A DNA stretch of 64,000 nucleotides, taken from assembly GCA_964584315.1 (NCBI GenBank), contig CAZOZO010000002.1:1-64000 (forward strand), given 5' to 3'. This stretch comes from CAXXOK01 sp964584315. Its GTDB lineage: Bacteria; Bacillota; Clostridia; Christensenellales; Aristaeellaceae. The position numbers and the translations under genes are program-made. Of this stretch, positions 8,730 to 18,853 are shown piece by piece (the stretch's first letter is position 1; the number at the start of each line of letters is the position of its first letter). The notes below the pieces were generated by a model. It did no database searches. It had not been told where the DNA came from and worked only from the letters and a program-made list of their open reading frames with translations.

Positions 8730-9108
8730 GCCGATCCCGTCCTATCCGTCGTTCGGCGCATATGGCAGGCTACGGCATACCCTGTGCAGTGTCGCCTGCC
8801 ATGCGCGTCCGATTTTCGTTGTTCAGGCGCTATTGTACCACGCAATACCAGTCCACTCAACCGCAACCGCCTGTTTTTACTGTGTTTGTTTAATTTGGAT
8901 GAACGTTTGCCAGCCTGTACCAATGCGCAGTGCGAAGAGGTGATGCGCGACCCATAATTGCCTTGGGGCTGGCTGAGTGGTTTTGCATCGCGCACGGTGT
9001 GCCCCATTTGCACTGTGCAGCCAAGCCGTTTCGCCCTTTCTTTCTTGGCCCGGGCAGAGCGCCCCGCATCGTGCGTGCCTCCGAAGCTGCCGCGCTGCGG
9101 CTTTCGTG
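8730..9108. other. Gene-free stretch between aroK and the XRE regulator
   Basis: About 380 nt. I see the aroK promoter in its left half. The right half (8930-9108) has short open frames without ribosome sites or family resemblance, and I see no clear terminator for the regulator gene that ends at 9109. Confidence 0.5.
8832..8860 (-). promoter_or_regulatory. Promoter for aroK
   Basis: TTGAGT (8860-8855), 17-bp spacer, TACAAT (8837-8832) on the minus strand; start near 8825, leader about 95 nt. Confidence 0.65.
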
Positions 9109-9663
9109 TCACCGCTGCGTATAGTGGATCAACATGCTGAACTGTGCATCGACCGCACCAATGTTTTTGTAGTAGTGCGGCACATCCGCCTTGAAGCGCA
9201 CCGAGTCGAATGTGTGCAGGCGGAACACGTTTTCGCCTGCGCCGATTTCCACTTCGCCCGCAAACACGGTAATGTACTCCTCCGTGCCTGCAATGTGAGG
9301 CTCCGCAGCCAGCGAACCGCCCGGCAGCATCTCGATGCGGTAGATTTCGAAGCCTGCGCTGTCCTCAAAGGGGAAGATGGGGCTGTTGATGAAGCGGCCT
9401 CCATCCTCCACGAGTGTCTTGATGCTGCCCGCAGGGATCACCACCGCCGTGTCGCCGTGCCTGTCTATCAGCTGCGAAAACGACACCTTATACCCCGCCG
9501 CGATGCGCCACAGGATGGATATGGTCGGGTTTACATCGCCCTTTTCGATCTGGGCAAGCATGCTGCGCGATACGCCCGTCAGCTGGGCCGCCGTCTCCAG
9601 CGTAAGCTTTTTGGCTTCGCGGATACGCTTTACGTTCTGTGCGACCGTCAGGTTGATATCCAT
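9109..9663 (-). CDS. XRE-family regulator with C-terminal cupin domain
   Basis: A 184-residue cytoplasmic regulator. Helix-turn-helix at about residues 10-64 (LETAAQLTGVSRSMLAQIEKG) and a cupin sensor domain at about 100-180 (AEPHIAGTEEYITVFAGEVEI). This architecture controls amino-acid, polyamine or drug export genes in many bacteria. ATG 9663 follows GGGGGA by about 7 nt; the in-frame ATGs further upstream lie within the transcribed leader and lack such a site. It faces a LysE-type exporter gene, its likely target. Confidence 0.88.
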   Translation of the reverse strand: MDINLTVAQNVKRIREAKKLTLETAAQLTGVSRSMLAQIEKGDVNPTISILWRIAAGYKVSFSQLIDRHGDTAVVIPAGSIKTLVEDGGRFINSPIFPFEDSAGFEIYRIEMLPGGSLAAEPHIAGTEEYITVFAGEVEIGAGENVFRLHTFDSVRFKADVPHYYKNIGAVDAQFSMLIHYTQR

Positions 9664-9677
9664 CGCAAAATCCCCCG

Positions 9678-9706
9678 TTGACAATATATCGGACTTACTG
9701 TATGAT
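9678..9706 (+). promoter_or_regulatory. Consensus promoter for the LysE-type exporter
   Basis: TTGACA (9678-9683), 17-bp spacer, TATGAT (9701-9706) on the plus strand; start near 9713. The partial direct repeat ATATCGGACTT / ATATTGGACTT (from 9687 and 9722) and the inverted TATGATAT / ATATCATA lie in and behind it and may be operator sites for the cupin regulator. Confidence 0.75.
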
Positions 9707-9739
9707 ATGCTGGATTCCATGATATTGGACTTCATATGC

Positions 9740-9768
9740 ATTATATCATACGGCTATGAGGAGGTCAA
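9740..9768 (-). promoter_or_regulatory. Promoter for the XRE-cupin regulator, facing the exporter promoter
   Basis: On the minus strand TTGACC (9768-9763), 17-bp spacer, TATAAT (9745-9740); start near 9733. It points at the promoter of the opposite gene, so the two transcripts overlap. Its -35 overlaps the ribosome site of the exporter gene. Confidence 0.65.
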
Positions 9769-9771
9769 ACC

Positions 9772-10353
9772 ATGTTCAGTTGGGCGAATTTCCTGACCTA
9801 CGCGCTGATTACCGCCATCACCCCAGGGCCCAACAACATTCTCTCGCTCACCAACGCCAGCCGGTACGGCCTGCGCAGGGTGCCGCCGGTAACGCTGGGC
9901 ATGTTTGCGGGTTTCACGGTGGTCACGCTCGTGTGCACGGCGTTTTGCGGGGCGCTCACCAACATCGTGCCCGCCATCAAGACCCCCATGATGGTGCTGG
10001 GCGCGGCGTATATGCTCTACTTAGCCTACAAGACATGGCACGGCGGGGCGGTTGCTGAAGGCGACGTGCACCAGACCGGTTTTTGGGAAGGTTTCACACT
10101 GCAGTTTTTGAACCCGAAGATTTTCATCTACAGCATCGTGTCCATGCAGGTATACATCATGCCCGTATACGCAAACGACATTCCCGCGCTGGGGCTTTTT
10201 GCGGTGCTGCTGTCCGCCATCGGCGCAATATGCACACTGCTGTGGGCGCTGTTTGGCGCAGCGTTCAAACTATTGTTCGCCAAATACGCGAAGGTCACCA
10301 ACGCCGTGATGGCACTGCTGCTGGTGTACTGCGCCGTGTCGCTGTTCCTGTGA
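9772..10353 (+). CDS. LysE/RhtB-family amino-acid exporter
   Basis: A 193-residue inner-membrane protein with about six hydrophobic segments. The family signature ITPGPNN (about residues 16-22) is present, as is the FLNPKI motif in the middle. These proteins export amino acids or related metabolites by proton exchange. ATG 9772 follows GAGGAGG. It is divergently arranged to a cupin-XRE regulator and has a consensus promoter. Substrate not predictable. Confidence 0.88.
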   Translation: MFSWANFLTYALITAITPGPNNILSLTNASRYGLRRVPPVTLGMFAGFTVVTLVCTAFCGALTNIVPAIKTPMMVLGAAYMLYLAYKTWHGGAVAEGDVHQTGFWEGFTLQFLNPKIFIYSIVSMQVYIMPVYANDIPALGLFAVLLSAIGAICTLLWALFGAAFKLLFAKYAKVTNAVMALLLVYCAVSLFL

Positions 10354-10449
10354 GGGCGGCTGCCTCGCAGGGTCGCTTGATCATTGGGCCTATGAGGTTG
10401 GGTCTTGCATCCCACCGAATGACCAAGCAAGCGTTGCTCACCGAAAACG

Positions 10450-10499
10450 AAAAAACAGGCGGCGCTTGCCGGGGATTCATTCCCCGCTCGCGTCGCCTG
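10450..10499 (-). terminator. Terminator of the DegT gene
   Basis: A two-part hairpin: outer stem 10456-10465 with 10490-10499 (10 bp, one G-U) and inner stem CGGGGA/TCCCCG. On the minus strand it is followed by six T residues (10455-10450). It lies between convergent genes. Confidence 0.8.
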
Positions 10500-10535
10500 C
10501 GTTGATGCAAATGTTCAGGTCGCCATACTCCGTGC

Positions 10536-11738
10536 TTACGAGACCCTGTAATGCGCTCGGATGGTATCGATGATGTAGTTCTGCTCCTCCGCCGTCAGCT
10601 CGGGAAACACCGGCAGGCAGACCGACTGGCTGCACACGCGCTCGGCCACGGGCAGGCTGCCCGCCTGGTAGCCAAGGTTCTGGAACGCCTTTTGCAGGTG
10701 CAGCGGCACAGGGTAGAATGCGCCGGTACCGATCTGCGCCTCCGCAAGGGCGGCGGTCAGTGCCTCCTTATCGGGCGCAAGCGCGCAATACTGGTGCCAG
10801 CACTGCTTAAGCCCGTCGATATGCGTGGGCGGCAGCATGAGCGGCGTGCCCACAAGCCCCTGCGCGTAGCGCGCCGCGATAGCCGCGCGCCTTTCAACGA
10901 ACGCATCCAGATGCTTGAGCTTTACGCGCAGCACGGCGGCCTGCACACTGTCCAGCCGCGAGTTGTCGCCCACGAGGTAGTTGTAGTACTTGAGCGGGTC
11001 GTACAGCGCGTCCGCCTGACCACCTGCAGCGGGAGTCTCGGCTTCTACCGGCAGGCCCATGAGCGTGGCGGCTTTCGCCCCCTGCTTGCCTGAGCCGTGC
11101 GATTTGAACGCGCGGCAAATAAGCGCCAGCCCATCATCGTCGGTGGCGATCATGCCGCCGTCGCCGAAGGCCGCGAGGTTCTTGGTGGGGTAAAACGAAA
11201 AGCAGCCGATATCCGCAAGCGTGCCTGCCATTTTGCCGCGATACGCCGCACCGATGGACTGGCACGCATCCTCGACCACGCGCAGGCCGTGCTTTTTCGC
11301 CACGGCATTGATCGCGTCCATATCGGCGGGCACGCCAAAGATATCCACCGGCATGATGGCGCGCGTTCGAGGGGTGATGGCCGCTTCCACCTTTGCGGGG
11401 TCAAGGTTCAGAGTTACGGGGTCGATATCCACAAACACGGGCACGGCGCCCAATACAGCGATGGCCTCCGCCGACGCAAAAAACGTAAACGGCGTGGTGA
11501 TCACCTCATCGCCCGCGCCAATGCCCATGGCGCGGAGCACAAGGCGCAGCGCATCGGTGCCGTTGCCGCAGGTGATGGCGTGCTTCACGTGCAAATATTC
11601 GGCCAACTCCGCTTCCAGCGCAGCCACATCGGGCCCGCCGATGTATACACCGGCGCGCAGGCAGCCCAGCACCGCCGCCTCCAGCTCTTCCCGCAGGGCC
11701 TCGTACTGCCGTTCCAGGTTGAAAAAGCTGATTTTCAA
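10536..11738 (-). CDS. DegT/DnrJ/EryC1/StrS-family sugar aminotransferase
   Basis: A 400-residue PLP enzyme that transfers an amino group to a keto-sugar nucleotide, typically for cell-surface glycans or secondary metabolites. The PLP lysine is Lys186 in YPTKNLAAFGDGG; GNGTDAL (cofactor phosphate binding), DACQSIGA and a late HQYC motif are also present. I prefer TTG 11738 (GGGAG ends 9 nt before it) to TTG 11747, which abuts the ribosome site. A consensus promoter stands just upstream. The divergent neighbour is a membrane acyltransferase, so both may decorate surface sugars. No sugar nucleotide synthesis genes are nearby. Confidence 0.88.
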   Translation of the reverse strand: MKISFFNLERQYEALREELEAAVLGCLRAGVYIGGPDVAALEAELAEYLHVKHAITCGNGTDALRLVLRAMGIGAGDEVITTPFTFFASAEAIAVLGAVPVFVDIDPVTLNLDPAKVEAAITPRTRAIMPVDIFGVPADMDAINAVAKKHGLRVVEDACQSIGAAYRGKMAGTLADIGCFSFYPTKNLAAFGDGGMIATDDDGLALICRAFKSHGSGKQGAKAATLMGLPVEAETPAAGGQADALYDPLKYYNYLVGDNSRLDSVQAAVLRVKLKHLDAFVERRAAIAARYAQGLVGTPLMLPPTHIDGLKQCWHQYCALAPDKEALTAALAEAQIGTGAFYPVPLHLQKAFQNLGYQAGSLPVAERVCSQSVCLPVFPELTAEEQNYIIDTIRAHYRVS

Positions 11739-11769
11739 ACAATCCAACTCCCGCTAATCATTCCCGTGG

Positions 11770-11798
11770 ATTATAGCATTCCTGTGAAAGCGTGTCAA
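11770..11798 (-). promoter_or_regulatory. Perfect-consensus promoter for the DegT gene
   Basis: TTGACA (11798-11793), 17-bp spacer, TATAAT (11775-11770) on the minus strand; start near 11763, leader about 25 nt. Confidence 0.85.
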
Positions 11799-11840
11799 AC
11801 CGACAGGGCGTGCTGTAGGCCATTTGCAAGGCTACAACCA

Positions 11841-11869
11841 TTGACGCAACAAAGCCTGGCGGGTATAAT
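11841..11869 (+). promoter_or_regulatory. Promoter for the membrane acyltransferase
   Basis: TTGACG (11841-11846), 17-bp spacer, TATAAT (11864-11869); start near 11876. Confidence 0.8.
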
Positions 11870-11906
11870 CCTGACATATCCCTCATGTTTTGGGGAGGTC
11901 ATGAGC

Positions 11907-12953
11907 ATGACGGAGGCCGTATCCCGAAAGTTTACATATCTGCAATTTATATGCGCTTTGTTTATCATTGGCCTGCATACGGTTTTCGCGCGCCACTTTG
12001 GCGCATCGGATTCGTGGGCAGTCGATGTGAACCGCGCCTTCCGCACGCTGTTCGACGCGGCCACCTCCACGTTCTTCTTTCTTTCCGCGCTGCTGTTCTA
12101 CCGTACCATTGACAACAAGAAATACAAGCAAGTGTTGCTGTCGCGGCTGTGGTCTCTTGCGATCCCATTTCTGTTTTGGAATGCCGCGATGCTCCTGCAC
12201 GCGCTGGTGCGTGACACACTCGCAAGCGGCAGTTTTAACGCACTCCCCGCATGGGATGTGTTCCGCCTTCTGGTACTTGAGCCGATTGACTCAGTGCTGT
12301 GGTTCGTGCGCGTGTTGCTTGGCTATATCGTGCTCTACCCTGTCATATTGTGGTGTGTGCGCCGTGGGTTTCCAGCCCTTCTGCTGATCGTTTTGGCACT
12401 TGCGCTTAACTTGCTTGGACTATTCCCAATCGCATATGCGTCGATGCTCTTCTGGCTGCCTTGCTATTTGATGGGCGCATATCTGGGCTACCGTCATAAG
12501 TCGTTGATGTTCCGCACACCCATGTTTTCGCGCCGGCGGGCGTACTTTGTCGCGCTCATGCTCTTTGGGTTGTTGTTTGGGCTTGCGCCCAAGGGCATTG
12601 CCTACTATTACGTGTACTGGCAGTTTGCGCCGCTGTGCCTCTGGGTTTTGGCGGATCCGCTGGCCAAACTGGCGCGCCCCTATTGGTGGGTGGGCGCATC
12701 GTTTTACCTCTTCTGTTCCCACCTGCTGTTTGAGCATTATGCCGTGCGATTGTACCTGCTGGCGCTGGGCATGGGAACAGCTTCGTTTCTGATGGCCAAT
12801 ATCCTGTTGCCATGCTTGTGTGCGGCCATGGTCTTGGCTTTTGGTGCAGCTCTTCGCCTGCTTCTGCCCCGCGTATATCGCATCGTGACCGGTGGCCGTG
12901 ACCAGCGTGAGACCTTTGCCAACAAAGATCAGCCGCTTGCCAAACAGGCATAG
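11907..12953 (+). CDS. Membrane acyltransferase, acyltransferase-3 family
   Basis: A 348-residue integral membrane protein with about ten hydrophobic segments, resembling the acyltransferase-3 group that O-acetylates or acylates surface polysaccharides and peptidoglycan. The first helix has FTYLQFICALFIIGLHT, in which the His near residue 24 matches the usual conserved position; FFFLSALLFY and a late SFYLFCSHLLFEHY are also typical. The GGGGAGG site is 8 nt before ATG 11907 but only 2 nt before ATG 11901. The frame stays open leftward to 11097, but that part only mirrors the DegT gene. Acceptor unknown. Confidence 0.8.
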   Translation: MTEAVSRKFTYLQFICALFIIGLHTVFARHFGASDSWAVDVNRAFRTLFDAATSTFFFLSALLFYRTIDNKKYKQVLLSRLWSLAIPFLFWNAAMLLHALVRDTLASGSFNALPAWDVFRLLVLEPIDSVLWFVRVLLGYIVLYPVILWCVRRGFPALLLIVLALALNLLGLFPIAYASMLFWLPCYLMGAYLGYRHKSLMFRTPMFSRRRAYFVALMLFGLLFGLAPKGIAYYYVYWQFAPLCLWVLADPLAKLARPYWWVGASFYLFCSHLLFEHYAVRLYLLALGMGTASFLMANILLPCLCAAMVLAFGAALRLLLPRVYRIVTGGRDQRETFANKDQPLAKQA

Positions 12954-13044
12954 GTACCGCGATATCTCGTGAAAGGGTAGCACCTGCACGGTTACGATTG
13001 TCCCTATCAGCTTTATACGCAAAGTTGCCGATTCACGACAAAGT

Positions 13045-13071
13045 GGGTTTGGGCAAGGCTCAAACCCTTTT
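13045..13071 (+). terminator. Terminator between acyltransferase and histidine kinase genes
   Basis: Stem GGGTTTG (13045-13051) with CAAACCC (13061-13067) plus two inner pairs, then TTTTC. Flanking ACAAAG and CTTTTCGTTGT may let it also stop leftward transcripts from the kinase gene. Confidence 0.8.
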
Positions 13072-13158
13072 CGTTGTGCTGCTTGTAAGGTACAATTTCG
13101 ATCTACAGGCGGAAATCTTGCGCGATCTCCTGCCCGGTCTGTGCTCCCGTAATCATGG

Positions 13159-14554
<1,396 letters not shown>

Positions 14555-14562
<8 letters not shown>

Positions 14563-15268
14563 CGCCGTCGCCCCCAAACCGGTAACCCAGTCCATGCACC
14601 GTGAGTATATACACGGGCTGGCGCGGATCATCCTCAATTTTCTGGCGCAGGTTTTTGATGTGACTATCCACCGCGCGATCGAAACCATCAAACCCGTCGC
14701 CCAGGGCCAGCGCGATCAGCTCGTCGCGAGTGAAGGCCTTGCCCGGACGCGAGAGCAGCGCGGTCAGCAGCCGCATCTCGCTCTGGGTCAGCGGCACAGG
14801 CACACCCCGCTTCAGAACTTGATTCGCATCCAGATCGACGGCCAGGTCGCCGCCGCGGAAGGCAAAGCGCGAGGCCAGCGGCGCTGTGCTCCCGCCTGCA
14901 CGGCGCATCACCGCGCTCACGCGCGCGCGCAGCGCCTTCAGGCTGAAGGGTTTTACGATGTAGTCGTCCGCACCGATGGCGAGGCCGTCCAGCAGGTCGG
15001 CTTCTTCCGCTTTTGCCGTAAGCATGACCACCGGCACGCGCGAGCTCTTGCGAATGGCGCGGCAAACTTCCTCGCCGCTCAGGTCGGGCAACATCAGGTC
15101 AAGCACCACCAGCGACACGCCGCCCGCCGTGAAAAGGCCTAGCGCCTGTCTGCCGCTCTCCGCCTGCAGCACGCGGTAGCCGTCGTTTTCCAACAGCGCA
15201 GCCACTGCTTGGCGTATCATGGGCTCGTCGTCCACTACCAGCGCGCAAAGGCTGCTTTGGCTTGCCAT
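14555..15268 (-). CDS. OmpR-family response regulator
   Basis: A 237-residue regulator: receiver domain with VDDEP pocket, Asp57 in VVLDLMLPD and the KPF lysine, then a winged helix-turn-helix ending YILTVHGLGYRF. It pairs with the following histidine kinase gene (8-nt overlap). Only 25 nt separate its ATG from the hairpin that follows copZ, so a conventional separate promoter would have to overlap that hairpin. Confidence 0.93.
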
Positions 15269-15293
15269 TTCACTGCCCCCTTCCCCGAAAACG

Positions 15294-15333
15294 GGCGTGG
15301 GGGAGCCGCATAAGCGGCTCCCCCACGCCTTTT
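15294..15333. terminator. Perfect 16-bp hairpin between copZ and the response-regulator gene
   Basis: Stem 15294-15309 with 15314-15329, tetraloop at 15310-15313. On the minus strand (the direction of all neighbours) it is followed by CGTTTTCG; on the plus strand by TTTT. It can stop or attenuate leftward transcription from the copper genes into the two-component genes. Confidence 0.8.
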
Positions 15334-15334
15334 A

Positions 15335-15541
15335 TCAGCCAACCACGTCGTAGCCCTGCTCCTCGATGGCGGCTTTCAGCGCATCAAACGTCACCTGCGC
15401 GCCATGTTCCACCGTAGCGGTCTTGGCAGTCAAATCGACCTGCACGCCCGTCACGCCATCCACCGCGCTCACAGCGCCGCTCACCGCTTTTACGCAGTGC
15501 CCGCAGGACATGCCCTCCACATGCAATACCGTTGTAGCCAT
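15335..15541 (-). CDS. copZ: Copper chaperone, heavy-metal-associated domain
   Basis: A 68-residue ferredoxin-like metallochaperone. MSCGHC holds the Cu(I)-binding Cys13 and Cys16; length and fold pattern (GYDVVG at the end) match CopZ. It passes Cu(I) to the CopA ATPase encoded upstream in the same direction. A GGAGAGATCAGG stretch precedes the ATG. Confidence 0.9.
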   Translation of the reverse strand: MATTVLHVEGMSCGHCVKAVSGAVSAVDGVTGVQVDLTAKTATVEHGAQVTFDALKAAIEEQGYDVVG

Positions 15542-15585
15542 CCTGATCTCTCCTCACTTTCCAGCGCAGCCCGAGGCCGCGCGTG

Positions 15586-16308
15586 TCACTTGATATCAAA
15601 GGGTTTCAAAAACTTGTAGACCTGAACTTTTGCGCCGTTTTCCATCACCTCGACCTGTGCGTACACCCAGCCCTGCACCTTGGCGGGGTCGACCCCGGCG
15701 GCGATCAGCGGCTCGGGGTTCAGCACAAACACAATGTCCTTGTCCTGAACAGCGCCGGTGGTGGTGTTCTTTGCCAGATCCTTCGCCCACTCAAACATAT
15801 TGCCGTCCCCCAGCTTGACGCCGAAGTGATCCAGCGAGGCATGGTAGTTGAGCGCATCGGGGTACAACCCCGCAAACTGCTGGTAGGAGGCCAGCGACGT
15901 GGCGTCGCCGGTGTAGGTGAACCGATCCTGCCCGTACTTCGTACCCACCATGAGCATGCCGTCATAGGCGCTGTAGCTGGCAGGTAATTTAGCCGTGTCA
16001 AGGCCTGCGTCCACAAAGGGCTTCGCATCCAGCTCGACCATCACGTCGTGCAGCGGGCTCAGGCTGAAGTCCTTGCTCCAGATAAAGCGAGCCTCGCCAT
16101 CCGGTGCGGCCAGCGACCAGCCACCGTTCATAACATCTTCGGCCACAAGCGTGGGCGCTGCGGCGAACACCGCATCCAGTGAGGCGGCGGACTGCGTGGC
16201 CACCGTATCCAGTTTGCCACCGGCGAGGCCAAGCACCACAAGCACCAGTACGGCGACGACTATCAGGGCGACGGCGCTGATGATAGCGATTTTCGTATTC
16301 TTCTTCAT
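15586..16308 (-). CDS. Unrecognised membrane-anchored protein of the copper operon
   Basis: A 240-residue protein that I do not recognise. One hydrophobic segment at about residues 8-30 (signal anchor or uncleaved signal) is followed by a soluble, probably extracytoplasmic domain of about 210 residues without cysteines and with few histidines or methionines, so a direct metal-binding role is not evident. Aromatic and acidic runs such as GGWSLAAPDGEARFIW and QVEVMENGAKVQVYKF suggest a beta-rich fold. Its ATG is 1 nt behind the copA stop, with AGGAAAGG inside copA, and copZ follows 44 nt later, so co-transcription with the copper genes is clear. Role unknown. Confidence 0.75.
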   Translation of the reverse strand: MKKNTKIAIISAVALIVVAVLVLVVLGLAGGKLDTVATQSAASLDAVFAAAPTLVAEDVMNGGWSLAAPDGEARFIWSKDFSLSPLHDVMVELDAKPFVDAGLDTAKLPASYSAYDGMLMVGTKYGQDRFTYTGDATSLASYQQFAGLYPDALNYHASLDHFGVKLGDGNMFEWAKDLAKNTTTGAVQDKDIVFVLNPEPLIAAGVDPAKVQGWVYAQVEVMENGAKVQVYKFLKPFDIK

Positions 16309-16309
16309 G

Positions 16310-18796
16310 TCAATGCACCTTTCCTTTCCGTACAGTAGGTTTGAAGCGTTTGAGGCGCAGCGCGTTGGTCAGCACCGATACGGAGCTTAAGGACATCGCC
16401 GCCGCCGCGAAGATGGGGTTAAGCAGCGGCCCGCCAAACAGGTGCAGCACGCCCGCCGCGATGGGGATGCCGATCACGTTATACCCGAACGCCCAGAACA
16501 GGTTTTGCTTGATGTTGCGGATGGTGCGCTTGCTCAGCTCGATGGCGGTGGGCACGTCGCGCAGGTCGGAGCGCATCAATACAATATCCGCGCTCTCCAT
16601 TGCCACATCGGTGCCCGAGCCGATGGCCACGCCAATATCGGCCTGCGCCAGCGCAGGCGCGTCGTTGATGCCGTCGCCTACCATGGCCACCTTGCGGCCT
16701 TCGGCTTGCAACTTTTTGACCTCGCCCGCCTTGTCCTGCGGGAGCACCTCGGGCAACACCCGGTCAATGCCCACCTGCCGTGCGATGGCTGCGGCAGTGC
16801 GGCGGTTGTCGCCAGTGATCATCAACACCTGCACGCCCATGCGGTGCAGGCTTTCAATGGCCTCACGGCTGCTGGGCTTGACCACATCGGCCACGGCCAC
16901 GATGCCCGCCGCCGCGCCGTCGACGGCGATAAACATCGGGGTCTTGCCTTCCTCAGCCAGCGCGTCGGATGCCTCGGCTTGCGTGCCCAGCGCCACAGCT
17001 TGCTCCTCCATCAGCTTGCGGTTGCCCGCCAGCACGGTTCGTCCGCCGATGGTCGCACGGATGCCGCGCCCCGTGAGCGACTCAAAGCGTTCCACAGGCG
17101 TCAGGTTCAAGCCCTTCGCCCGCGCGCCTGCCACGATGGCTTGCCCCAGCGGGTGCTCCGAGGCGGCTTCGGCCGACGCAGCCAGCGTGAGCAGCATTTC
17201 CTCGGTATAGCCGCCCTGCGGCAGCACGTCGGTCACGGTGGGCTTGCCCTCGGTGATGGTGCCCGTCTTGTCGAACACGATGGTATCCACCTTGTGCGCC
17301 GTCTCCAGCGCCTCGCCGCCTTTGACGAGAATGCCGTGCTCTGCGCCCTTGCCCGTGCCCACCATGATGGCCGTGGGCGTAGCCAGCCCCAGCGCGCAGG
17401 GGCAAGCGATCACCAGCACGGAGATGAAGATGGTCAGCGAGAACTTGAGGTCGAACCCGGTGCCGAAGAACCAAGCCAGCCCAGCAGTCAGCGCGATGGC
17501 GATCACGATGGGCACGAAGTAGCCGGATACCACGTCCGCCAGCTGTGCGATGGGGGCCTTGGAACCCTGCGCATCCTCCACCAGGCGGATGATCTGCGCC
17601 AGCGCCGTGTCGTCGCCCACCTTCTCCGCACGGAAGCGGATGGCGCCCGTCGTGTTGAGCGAAGCGGCATACACGGGATCGCCCTCGCCTTTGTCCACCG
17701 GCATGCTCTCGCCGGTGAGCATCGATTCGTCGATGGCGGTATGCCCGCCGGTCACCACACCGTCCACGGGGATCTTTGCGCCGGGCCGAACGACCACAGT
17801 GTCGCCGATCTCCACTTCCTCGATGGGAATCTCCTTCTCCTCGTCGCCCTGCAGGATGATGGCCGTCTTGGGCGCAAGTCCCATCAGTTTTTTGATAGCC
17901 TCGCCCGTGCGGCCCTTGGATACGGCCTCCAGCGATTTGCCAAGCAAAATCAGCGTGATGATGACGCCCGCCGTTTCAAAGTAGAGCGAATCAACCGCCG
18001 AAAAATGCCCCATCGCGATCTGGAACACGTTGTATACGCTGTACAGGAACGCTGCCGACGTACCTACGGCGATCAGCGAATCCATGTTGGGGCTGCGCTG
18101 CCACAGCGCCCGGAAGCCCACCGTATAGAAGCGGTAGCCAACGGCGATCACCGGCAGCACGAGCAGCAGTTCCACCAGCGCGTAGAGCAGCGGGAAACGC
18201 ATGGGGTTCAGCGCAGCGGGGAAAGGCAGGCGCACGCCTTGGATCATCGGGGCCATGGCGATGTAGAGCAGTGGCAGTGAGAACACCGCCGATAGGATGA
18301 ACTTCGTCCACATCACCCTGATCTCATGCTGCTTGCGCGCCCTGTCCTCATCGGCCATGCCGCGTTTTTGCACGGTTAGTGCCTGGTAGCCTAGCTTCTC
18401 GATGGCCGCGCGCACTGTAGAAAGGCGCACCGTCTCGGGCCGGTAGGTCACGCTTGCCTTTTCGGTGGCGAGGTTCACGCTCGCGCTCTCCACACCGTCC
18501 AGCTTGCTTAGCACCTTTTCGATGCGCTGGGCGCAGGCGGCGCAGGTCATGCCGCCGATGGGGATGGTGGCGCTCTGCGTCGTGGGCGGCTCGATGGCCT
18601 CATAGCCGATCTTAGCCACCGCCTGCTGAATTCCCTCCACGGTGAGCGCCGCACTGTCATAAGTTACAAACAGCTTTTCGCTGGCAAGGTTCACATTGGC
18701 TTCGCTGATGCCCGCAAGCTTGCGCACAGTCTTTTCGATGCGCTGGGCGCAGGCGGCGCAGGTCATGCCGCGAAGGTTTAAAACACGCTTTTCCAA
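16310..18796 (-). CDS. copA: Copper-exporting P1B-type ATPase
   Basis: An 828-residue Cu(I) efflux ATPase. Two N-terminal HMA domains carry GMTCAAC (Cys13/16 and Cys85/88). The eight-helix membrane domain contains the CPC ion site (Cys465-Pro-Cys467), then the phosphorylation motif DKTGT with Asp509, the HP motif in SEHPLG and the hinge GDGINDAPAL; the last helices keep the YN and MSLSSVSV motifs of Cu(I) pumps. The start is TTG 18796, 8 nt behind AAAGGAG; the longer frame to 18889 lacks a site. It heads the group copA / unknown / copZ. Confidence 0.95.
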   Translation of the reverse strand: MEKRVLNLRGMTCAACAQRIEKTVRKLAGISEANVNLASEKLFVTYDSAALTVEGIQQAVAKIGYEAIEPPTTQSATIPIGGMTCAACAQRIEKVLSKLDGVESASVNLATEKASVTYRPETVRLSTVRAAIEKLGYQALTVQKRGMADEDRARKQHEIRVMWTKFILSAVFSLPLLYIAMAPMIQGVRLPFPAALNPMRFPLLYALVELLLVLPVIAVGYRFYTVGFRALWQRSPNMDSLIAVGTSAAFLYSVYNVFQIAMGHFSAVDSLYFETAGVIITLILLGKSLEAVSKGRTGEAIKKLMGLAPKTAIILQGDEEKEIPIEEVEIGDTVVVRPGAKIPVDGVVTGGHTAIDESMLTGESMPVDKGEGDPVYAASLNTTGAIRFRAEKVGDDTALAQIIRLVEDAQGSKAPIAQLADVVSGYFVPIVIAIALTAGLAWFFGTGFDLKFSLTIFISVLVIACPCALGLATPTAIMVGTGKGAEHGILVKGGEALETAHKVDTIVFDKTGTITEGKPTVTDVLPQGGYTEEMLLTLAASAEAASEHPLGQAIVAGARAKGLNLTPVERFESLTGRGIRATIGGRTVLAGNRKLMEEQAVALGTQAEASDALAEEGKTPMFIAVDGAAAGIVAVADVVKPSSREAIESLHRMGVQVLMITGDNRRTAAAIARQVGIDRVLPEVLPQDKAGEVKKLQAEGRKVAMVGDGINDAPALAQADIGVAIGSGTDVAMESADIVLMRSDLRDVPTAIELSKRTIRNIKQNLFWAFGYNVIGIPIAAGVLHLFGGPLLNPIFAAAAMSLSSVSVLTNALRLKRFKPTVRKGKVH

Positions 18797-18853
18797 AACC
18801 TTGGCTCCTTTCCCGACGGGGCCCTCGTGCGGACCACCGGCGTTTCCAACCCT

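Noticed and set aside
8930..9140. Short plus-strand open frames between aroK and the XRE gene
   Set aside because: No ribosome site, no family resemblance, and most overlap the end of the regulator gene.
11097..11906. Upstream half of the 618-codon frame that ends in the acyltransferase
   Set aside because: It mirrors the DegT aminotransferase gene on the other strand; a promoter and ribosome site lie just before 11907, where homology to the membrane acyltransferase begins.
16442..18280. 612-codon frame opposite copA
   Set aside because: Its residues are His/Gln/Arg-rich, as produced by antisense reading of a GC-rich gene, and copA is full-length with all motifs.
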